From: Rhodococcus sp. (in: high G+C Gram-positive bacteria)
GTDB lineage: Bacteria > Actinomycetota > Actinomycetes > Mycobacteriales > Mycobacteriaceae
Length of the DNA: 10,894 nucleotides
Assembly: GCA_012515885.1 (NCBI GenBank)
Contig: JAAYXN010000126.1
Coordinates: 1 to 10,894 of the forward strand
Direction of reading: 5' to 3'
The position numbers and the translations under genes were made by a program. Numbering within the stretch: position 1 is the first letter of the stretch; each line of letters starts with the position of its first letter. Below the pieces are notes generated by a model, which did no database searches, was not told the origin of the DNA, and saw only the letters and a program-made list of their open reading frames with translations. This document shows, piece by piece, positions 5,999-10,894 of the stretch.

Positions 5999-7240
5999 GT
6001 GAATCCGGATGAGATAGGGCTGGCACAACAGCTCGCACGTGGCGATCTCAATCTCGACCAGATTCGCGCCGACACCCCCGGGTGCCAGAGTCAGGTTTTC
6101 CTGGACAGCGCGGGTTCGTCGCTGCCCCCAGATCCGGTTCTCAACACGGTCATTGAGCACCTACGCCGCGAAGCAGAGGTCGGTGGTTACCGTGCCGCCG
6201 CCGAACGGGTCGACGACATCGCTGCGGTGAAGAACTCTCTCGGCGCCCTCATCGGAGCCGAACCCACATCAATCGCGCTCTCCGACAGCGCCACCCGATC
6301 CTGGAACACCTTCTTCCAGTCCGTTCCCATCCACGCTGGGGACCGCATCCTCATCACCGAGGTCGAATATGCGGGTGCCGCCGTCGAGGTACTGCACCGT
6401 GCCCGCAGGGCCGGTGCGTCCGTCGACGTCATTCCCAGCGATGACAGCGGGCGCGTGGATCTTGACGCGCTTGAGCGCTCCCTCGACGAACGGGTGCGCC
6501 TCGTTTCTCTAGTTCATGCGCCCACCAATAGCGGACTCATCAACCCCGTGCGGGAAGTGTCCGAGCTCGCTCACTCGCACGGCGCGCTCGTACTTCTTGA
6601 CGCCTGCCAATCTGTGGGTCAGATGTCCCTCGATGTCGCCGAACTACGCGTCGACGCACTGTCCGCCACCGGACGAAAATGGCTCCGCGGGCCACGCGGC
6701 ACCGGATTCCTCTACGTCCGCCCAGACCTCAACATTGAGCCCGCCGAAATCGATCATCACGGCGCCGAATGGACCGAGCCCGGCAGCTACCGCATCGCCG
6801 ACGACGCGTCCCGCTTCGAATTCTGGGAATACGACGTCGCCGCGCGGCTCGGTCTTGGCGCGGCCGCCGACTATCTCCTTGCCCTCGGCATGCACGCCGT
6901 CGAGCACGCGGTGCAATCACGAGCAGAACGCACCCGCGACCTCCTCACCCTGATTCCAGGGATCCAGGTCCGCGACCCTGGATACGGCGATACCGCCAGC
7001 TACAACCAGCCACGCAGCGGAATCGTGTCCTTCACCGTCGACGGCATCGACTCATATCGAGTCCGCGAACAGCTGGCGGTGCGCGGAGTGACCGTGACGG
7101 TCAGCCCATCCATGTCGACGCTGCTCGACATGAGCGCCCGGGCTCTACCCTCCGTTGTTCGGGCATCACCGCACTACTTCTGCAGCGACGATGACCTTGA
7201 CGCGTTCGCGGCAGCCGTGCACGACGTCGTCCGCAGCTAA
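5999..7240 (+). CDS. Class V PLP-dependent aminotransferase/C-S lyase family
   Basis: The 413 residues have the fold-type I PLP layout shared by cysteine desulfurases, isopenicillin N epimerase-like enzymes and EgtE. Signatures are FLDSAGSSLPP (34-44), REAEVGGY (57-64), the TEVEYAGAAVE substrate-loop region, VHAPTNSG, LLDACQSVGQ with the PLP-ring Asp201 and Gln204, and SATGRKWLRGPRGTG with the Schiff-base Lys227. The EAEVGGY, RKWLxGPRG and VRASPH-like C-terminal blocks recall mycobacterial EgtE, the lyase that cleaves the cysteine sulfoxide intermediate to ergothioneine. That reading gains weight from egtA 1.3 kb away but remains inference; a cysteine desulfurase-like or epimerase-like role is equally possible. 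Start GTG 5999 has a strong AGGAGGGG (5986-5993) 5 nt upstream. It is divergent from phoU, and no terminator is seen before the rplY promoter. Confidence 0.88.
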   Translation: MNPDEIGLAQQLARGDLNLDQIRADTPGCQSQVFLDSAGSSLPPDPVLNTVIEHLRREAEVGGYRAAAERVDDIAAVKNSLGALIGAEPTSIALSDSATRSWNTFFQSVPIHAGDRILITEVEYAGAAVEVLHRARRAGASVDVIPSDDSGRVDLDALERSLDERVRLVSLVHAPTNSGLINPVREVSELAHSHGALVLLDACQSVGQMSLDVAELRVDALSATGRKWLRGPRGTGFLYVRPDLNIEPAEIDHHGAEWTEPGSYRIADDASRFEFWEYDVAARLGLGAAADYLLALGMHAVEHAVQSRAERTRDLLTLIPGIQVRDPGYGDTASYNQPRSGIVSFTVDGIDSYRVREQLAVRGVTVTVSPSMSTLLDMSARALPSVVRASPHYFCSDDDLDAFAAAVHDVVRS

Positions 7241-7249
7241 CAACCTGGC

Positions 7250-7279
7250 TTAGCGTCTACAAGCAACTTCGGGTAGAGT
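7250..7279 (+). promoter_or_regulatory. Likely sigma-A promoter of rplY
   Basis: TTAGCG (7250-7255), an 18-bp spacer and TAGAGT (7274-7279) form a plausible housekeeping promoter. It begins 10 bp after the class V stop codon. Transcription from about 7286 would give an untranslated leader of roughly 160 nt before the rplY ATG. Confidence 0.5.
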
Positions 7280-7285
7280 CGTTCA

Positions 7286-7444
7286 AGTTGTCTCGGCGAG
7301 GGTGCACCACTTCGGTACACCGTGATCGACGCGACCACGGCTCCACAGAGCGATTCGCTCCTGGCCGTGCGCGCCTGTCACCTCCCCGACGGCAAGACGC
7401 CAGCCAGTAACCACCGTGTGGAAAAACGTAGGAGCAGTTTCACC
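7286..7444 (+). promoter_or_regulatory. Long structured 5' leader of rplY
   Basis: The inferred leader contains a hairpin of GGTGCACC (7301-7308) with GGTACACC (7314-7321), loop ACTTC, and a single internal C/A mismatch. CCGTG (7320-7324) can alternatively pair with a downstream CACGG, and competes for the 3' edge of that hairpin. The AGGAG Shine-Dalgarno at 7430-7434 ends 10 nt before the ATG. The frame is open from GTG 7322, but the L25 family start (MSDQNN...) is at 7445. A leader of this kind could carry autoregulation by L25, or none at all. Confidence 0.35.
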
Positions 7445-8071
7445 ATGTCTGACCAGAACAACCTCACAGCCGCCGTGCGCACCGAGTTCGGTAAGGGTGC
7501 TGCCCGCCGCGCCCGTCGCGACGGCAACGTTCCCGCCGTCCTGTACGGCCACGGCTCAGACCCCCAGCACCTCAACCTCCCGGCACGCGATTTCGCTGCC
7601 ATCCTGCGTGCACACGGCACCAACGCTGTCCTGACCCTCGACATCGATGGCACCGAGCAGATCGCTCTGACCAAGTCGGTCGTCGTCCACCCCATCCGCA
7701 ACTTCATTGAGCACGCTGACCTGCTCGTCGTGAAGAAGGGCGAGAAGGTCACCGTCGACGTTCCTGTCACCGTCACCGGCGATGCAGCTGCGGGCACCCT
7801 GGTTACCCAGGAGTCGGACACCATCTCCATCGAGGCTGACGCTCTGCACATCCCTGAGGCACTTGAGGTCTCCGTCGAGGGCGCAGAGGCTGGCACCCAG
7901 ATCCTCGCTGGCGCGATTGCACTGCCTAAGGGCTCCACCCTGCAGGGTGACGCTGAGGCACTCATCATCAACGTTGTCGAGGCCAAGAAGGTTGCCGACG
8001 CTGACGAAGAGGCTGCTACCGAAGAGGCCGCAGAAGAAGCTGCTGCTACTGACGGCGAAGCCGAGGCCTGA
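7445..8071 (+). CDS. rplY: 50S ribosomal protein L25, long CTC form
   Basis: L25 binds 5S rRNA in the large ribosomal subunit. This 208-residue protein is the long L25/TL5/CTC type, made of two domains. The N-terminal L25 domain (about residues 1-95) starts with AVRTEFGKGAARRARR and contains GNVPAVLYGHG and the VHPIRNFIEHADLLVV segment. The C-terminal beta domain (about 96-180) has VDVPVTVTGDAAAG, IPEALEVSV and ALPKGSTL. The last 25 or so residues are a Glu/Ala tail typical of actinobacterial CTC. ATG 7445 is chosen over the upstream in-frame GTG 7322 because the conserved domain begins there and AGGAG stands 10 nt before it. The next gene, pth, is its usual neighbour in this order. Confidence 0.96.
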   Translation: MSDQNNLTAAVRTEFGKGAARRARRDGNVPAVLYGHGSDPQHLNLPARDFAAILRAHGTNAVLTLDIDGTEQIALTKSVVVHPIRNFIEHADLLVVKKGEKVTVDVPVTVTGDAAAGTLVTQESDTISIEADALHIPEALEVSVEGAEAGTQILAGAIALPKGSTLQGDAEALIINVVEAKKVADADEEAATEEAAEEAAATDGEAEA

Positions 8072-8095
8072 TTTTCCGCACACGAGTGGTTTGAG

Positions 8096-8130
8096 CGGCG
8101 CGTTCTCCTTGATGGAGGACGCGCCGTTCT
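8096..8130 (+). terminator. Strong hairpin with weak U tail between rplY and pth
   Basis: CGGCGCGTTCTCC (8096-8108) pairs with GGAGGACGCGCCG (8114-8126), giving a 13-bp stem with one G-U pair and a TTGAT loop. Only TTCT follows, so termination should be partial. It probably lets rplY be expressed above pth, or stabilises the upstream mRNA. Confidence 0.6.
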
Positions 8131-8151
8131 CGTGAAAGGTGAGGGACACTG

Positions 8152-8724
8152 ATGGCTGACGACACCGCGCTTATCATCGGGTTGGGTAACCCGGGACCGC
8201 AGTATGAGTTGACCCGCCACAATGTGGGCTTTCTTGTCGCGGACGTTTTAGCGGACCGCATGGGTCAGCGTTTTAGTGTGCATAAGAAGAGCGGCGCGGA
8301 AACTGTTTCTGGCCGTCTAGCTGGCCGCCCTGTCATTGTTGGTAAACCCCGCTCGTACATGAATCTTTCGGGCCGCGCCGCCGCGGGGCTGGCCCGTTTC
8401 TTTTCTGTTCCGACCGAGAACATCGTCGTCATTCATGACGAATTGGATCTGGATTTCGGAACCATCCGCCTCAAACTCGGTGGCGGCGAAGGTGGCCACA
8501 ATGGCCTGCGCTCAATTTCGCAATCCCTAACCACCAAGGATTATCTGCGTACCCGTGTGGGTATTGGCCGCCCACCGGGCCGCATGGACCCAGCGTCCTA
8601 TGTGCTCAAGCCGTTCTCCGCTGCCGAGCGTAAAGATCTCGGTGTGATTGTTGAGGAAGCCGCCGATGCCGTTGAACTGCTGTTGCAGTACGGCCTTGAG
8701 GCCGCGCAAAACCGGGTGCATTAG
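8152..8724 (+). CDS. pth: Peptidyl-tRNA hydrolase
   Basis: Pth cleaves the ester bond of peptidyl-tRNAs dropped from stalled ribosomes, recycling the tRNA. The 190 residues match the bacterial Pth1 family. Active-site residues are all present: Asn13 in GLGNPGPQY, catalytic His23 in TRHNVGF, Asn71 in KPRSYMNLSG, Asp96 in VIHDELDLDFG, and Asn117 in GGGEGGHNGLRSI. The C-terminal half has the usual YLRTRVGIGRPPG and VLKPFS segments. Start ATG 8152 is preceded by AAAGGTGAGG (8135-8144) with 7 nt spacing. It sits 80 bp after rplY behind a partial terminator and ends 9 bp from the stop of the convergent pks16-like gene. Confidence 0.98.
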   Translation: MADDTALIIGLGNPGPQYELTRHNVGFLVADVLADRMGQRFSVHKKSGAETVSGRLAGRPVIVGKPRSYMNLSGRAAAGLARFFSVPTENIVVIHDELDLDFGTIRLKLGGGEGGHNGLRSISQSLTTKDYLRTRVGIGRPPGRMDPASYVLKPFSAAERKDLGVIVEEAADAVELLLQYGLEAAQNRVH

Positions 8725-8733
8725 CTTCACCAT

Positions 8734-10368
8734 TCACCCAAAGAACAGTGGGCCGGACGCGGCGCGACGGAGTTTGCCGGAGGACGTTTTCGGGATAGCT
8801 CCCGGCCCCAGCACCGCCACTGAACGCGGCCGGGCATCAACTTCCGCGAGCACCGCGTGTGCAACTTCGCGTTCAATCCGAGATACCTCGGCCGGGTCTT
8901 CGAAAGCGTTGGTTTCCACTGCCACAGCGAAACTTTCACGCCTGTCACCCGCGTTCAAACGCACGGCGACCGCGTTTCCTGGCCGCACACCCGGCACCGA
9001 ACATGCGGCCCGCTCAATATCTGTGGGATAGATATTGCGCCCGCCCATGATGATGACGTCTTTCGCCCGGCCGCACACCACCACCTGGCCGTCCTCAGTG
9101 AAGTAGCCGATGTCGCCGGTGTTGAACCAGCCCTGATCGTCCTGCGCGGGCAGCGGTCCGTCTTGCGTGAGATAGCCGGGAGTGACTGCGCCACCACGTA
9201 ATTCGATGATGCCGACACCACGCGGCGTGAGTTCCTCACCGTTCTCGTCCACAACACGAGCTTCCAAACCTTCCACGAGGCGACCCAATGTCGCCAAGTG
9301 CCGCGCGTTGGGTTTATTCGACGGCACCGCCCGGTGCATGGATTCCAGGAAATCTGGGTCGATGCAATCGACACCCAACCCCTCTCCCGGCTCCGGTACA
9401 GATACCGCGAGGGTTGTCTCCGCCATCCCATACACCCCGGCGAGGGCATGCCGGTCCAGGCCGAAGCGGGCGCCAGCGTCAGCGAGCGCCTGCATGGTGT
9501 CCGGATCGACTGGCTCGGCACCATTCCACATGCTGCGCACGGTGCGCAGGTCGACGGCGCCGTCGTCGGCTTGGCTGAGGCGACGAGCCAGCAGCGAATA
9601 CGCGAAATTGGGGGCAGCTGTAATCGTGCCCCGATATTTGCCCATCAGCTGCGCCCACAGCAGCGGAGCCCGCAAAAACTCCAGGGGGCTGATCGTGACG
9701 ACCTCCGCGCCCTCCTGCATGGGCACGCTGAGGAAACCGATCATCCCCATGTCATGAAACAGAGGGAGCCAACTAACCATCACGTCGTCGTCAAACGAAT
9801 ACTTGACGCGGTTCTTCATCGCCATCGCGTTGACGTAGAAGTTTCCGTGCGTAATCTGCACAGCTTTCGGTGACCCGGTGGACCCTGACGTCAACTGTTG
9901 AAGCGCAATGTCCGATTCTGCCGTGTCCAAGGGGTCGGTCTGTGGGCCGAGCCGCAACTGGTCCATCGTGACGACCGGGATACCGCGCTCTTCCAGTAGC
10001 GGCGTCGCCACATCGAACGGCGCACCCACAACGATGATGCGCGCCGAGATCATCCCGATCACCGCTTCGGTATCGCGTATCCAGGCGTCCAAATCGGTGC
10101 GTGGGGTGGGTTGATGCAGCATCGTCACAGAGGCACCCCGCATCCACATGGCCTGACAGGCCGGGGCTATATCGGCTGTTTCTCCAGCAAGCACCCCCAC
10201 CGCATCGGAATGACCGACACCTAACTGCTCAAATGCACCAGCCATGTGCCGGGCCTGCTGGTGGATCTCCATCCACGTCTGGCGTTTAGGTTCGTGTGGT
10301 TCCCCCGTCGTCAACCCACGCAAACACTGACGGCCGGTCATGTACATAGCCTCGGTGAACCTGCTCAT
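8734..10368 (-). CDS. pks16: Pks16-type acyl-adenylating enzyme (FadD-like)
   Basis: This 544-residue protein closely follows mycobacterial Pks16, as I recall that sequence, and has the same neighbour, pth. Despite the name it is not a polyketide synthase but a single adenylate-forming enzyme that activates a carboxylic, probably fatty, acid as acyl-AMP. Motifs in order are WMRGASVTMLHQPTPRTDL (75-93), P-loop LTSGSTGSPK (159-168), SWLPLFHDMGM (199-209), YGMAETT (313-319), FNTGD (415-419), GRAKDVIIMGGRNIYPTD (433-450) and PKTSSGK with catalytic Lys532. It is soluble, without a carrier or reductase domain. ATG 10366-10368 has AGGAG (10375-10379) 6 nt upstream. Whether it makes acyl-CoA or only acyl-AMP for a carrier protein cannot be told by eye, nor can its substrate. 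It is divergent from prfC. Confidence 0.93.
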   Translation of the reverse strand: MSRFTEAMYMTGRQCLRGLTTGEPHEPKRQTWMEIHQQARHMAGAFEQLGVGHSDAVGVLAGETADIAPACQAMWMRGASVTMLHQPTPRTDLDAWIRDTEAVIGMISARIIVVGAPFDVATPLLEERGIPVVTMDQLRLGPQTDPLDTAESDIALQQLTSGSTGSPKAVQITHGNFYVNAMAMKNRVKYSFDDDVMVSWLPLFHDMGMIGFLSVPMQEGAEVVTISPLEFLRAPLLWAQLMGKYRGTITAAPNFAYSLLARRLSQADDGAVDLRTVRSMWNGAEPVDPDTMQALADAGARFGLDRHALAGVYGMAETTLAVSVPEPGEGLGVDCIDPDFLESMHRAVPSNKPNARHLATLGRLVEGLEARVVDENGEELTPRGVGIIELRGGAVTPGYLTQDGPLPAQDDQGWFNTGDIGYFTEDGQVVVCGRAKDVIIMGGRNIYPTDIERAACSVPGVRPGNAVAVRLNAGDRRESFAVAVETNAFEDPAEVSRIEREVAHAVLAEVDARPRSVAVLGPGAIPKTSSGKLRRAASGPLFFG

Positions 10369-10413
10369 GAGCGTCTCCTGCCACGTCCAGGATGGATCCC
10401 GACCCTCTCCGAG

Positions 10414-10419
10414 TACCCT
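10414..10419 (+). promoter_or_regulatory. Weak candidate -10 box for prfC
   Basis: TACCCT fits TANNNT and would start a transcript about 90 nt before the prfC start codon. No -35 hexamer is convincing. It is the best plus-strand candidate I see in the 150-bp gap between pks16 and prfC. Confidence 0.2.
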
Positions 10420-10477
10420 GTGAAGCGGCGTTTACACCGCCCGGCGCATCAATTTCGCTTCCGCCGCACGCCCCCAC

Positions 10478-10491
10478 CCTGTGCCCACAGG
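10478..10491. promoter_or_regulatory. Palindrome CCTGTG-CC-CACAGG upstream of prfC
   Basis: Six-bp perfect arms around a 2-bp centre lie 27 bp before the prfC TTG. As RNA the loop would be too small without opening an inner pair, so a protein-binding site is the likelier meaning if it is functional. Confidence 0.3.
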
Positions 10492-10518
10492 CACTGCCTG
10501 CCGAAAGGAACTGTTCCG

Positions 10519-10894
10519 TTGACTAGCGCGCCCGGCTCGGATGAAAGCACCACCACCGACGGGACCAGCAAGCCCACGGATCGCACTGTCGCAGGTGAAG
10601 CTGCTCGTCGACGCACTTTCGCCGTCATTTCGCACCCGGACGCCGGTAAGTCGACGTTGACGGAAGCTCTAGCTCTGCATGCCAAGGTCATTTCTGAAGC
10701 TGGCGCCGTGCACGGTAAGGCTGGACGTAAGTCCACAGTGTCGGACTGGATGGAAATGGAGAAGGCACGCGGCATCTCCATCACGTCAGCGGCACTGCAG
10801 TTCGGCTATCGCGACCACGTCATCAACCTGGTCGACACCCCCGGCCACAGTGACTTCTCCGAAGACACCTACCGGGTGCTGTCTGCCGTCGACG
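10519..10894 (+). CDS. prfC: Peptide chain release factor 3, N-terminal part
   Basis: RF3 is the GTPase that removes RF1/RF2 from the ribosome after termination. The frame runs off the right edge, leaving about 125 residues of a protein usually a little over 500 long. Visible are an N-terminal hydrophilic extension of about 30 residues, the G1 P-loop SHPDAGKST (38-46), the RF3-specific stretch AGAVHGKAGRKSTVSDWM, switch I ARGISITSA, and G3 DTPGHSDFSEDTYR from residue 106. The spacing and the GKAGRK segment identify RF3, not EF-G. The start is TTG 10519-10521 with AAAGGAA (10504-10510) 8 nt upstream; no ATG or GTG in this frame is better placed. It is transcribed away from pks16 across a 150-bp gap. 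Confidence 0.95.
   Translation, partial: MTSAPGSDESTTTDGTSKPTDRTVAGEAARRRTFAVISHPDAGKSTLTEALALHAKVISEAGAVHGKAGRKSTVSDWMEMEKARGISITSAALQFGYRDHVINLVDTPGHSDFSEDTYRVLSAVD

Noticed and set aside
7378..8220. Long minus-strand ORFs opposite rplY (280 and 197 codons)
   Set aside because: Both are composition shadows of the rplY codons (Ser/Ala/Val-rich low complexity), and one runs into pth. No ribosome binding site or motif supports them.

Overview
The window comes from a mycolic-acid actinobacterium (order Mycobacteriales/Corynebacteriales) with moderately high GC, roughly 60% by eye. The order glmU end, prs, ... rplY, pth and a reversed Pks16-type adenylating enzyme matches the block glmU-prsA-lpqT-rplY-pth-pks16 that I know from Mycobacterium tuberculosis. 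PhoU and EgtA also look like the mycobacterial proteins. GTG and TTG starts, and TANNNT -10 boxes lying directly before start codons (leaderless transcripts), fit this group. I cannot name the genus.

Layout. Positions 1-101 hold the last codons of a probable glmU, whose stop overlaps the GTG start of prs (98-1078). A near-perfect intrinsic terminator (1137-1173) closes that unit. A zinc-ribbon/coiled-coil protein of unknown function follows (1385-2113, +). It converges on a minus-strand pair: egtA (4719 to 3448) and a secreted glucose/sorbosone dehydrogenase family protein (3363 to 2176). A gene-poor stretch (4720-5001) carries palindromes and leads to a possible 53-residue ORF (5002-5163). 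phoU lies on the minus strand (5854 to 5210), divergent from a class V PLP enzyme (5999-7240). Then come rplY with a structured leader (7445-8071), pth (8152-8724), the convergent pks16-like gene (10368 to 8734), and the first third or less of prfC (10519 to the window end).

How the genes fit together. prs makes PRPP, and rplY, pth and prfC serve translation; these are conserved housekeeping functions. The genes between prs and rplY are accessory. The EgtA-like ligase and the class V PLP enzyme could belong to ergothioneine synthesis, the latter in the role of the C-S lyase EgtE, but the EgtA homologue lacks several acidic residues expected for catalysis. PhoU is the phosphate-signalling adaptor.

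I see no mobile element, CRISPR array, tRNA or rRNA. Most of the window is ordinary. The points most worth a second look are the degenerate EgtA motifs, the zinc-ribbon protein, and the mutually exclusive hairpins in the phoU/class V intergenic region.
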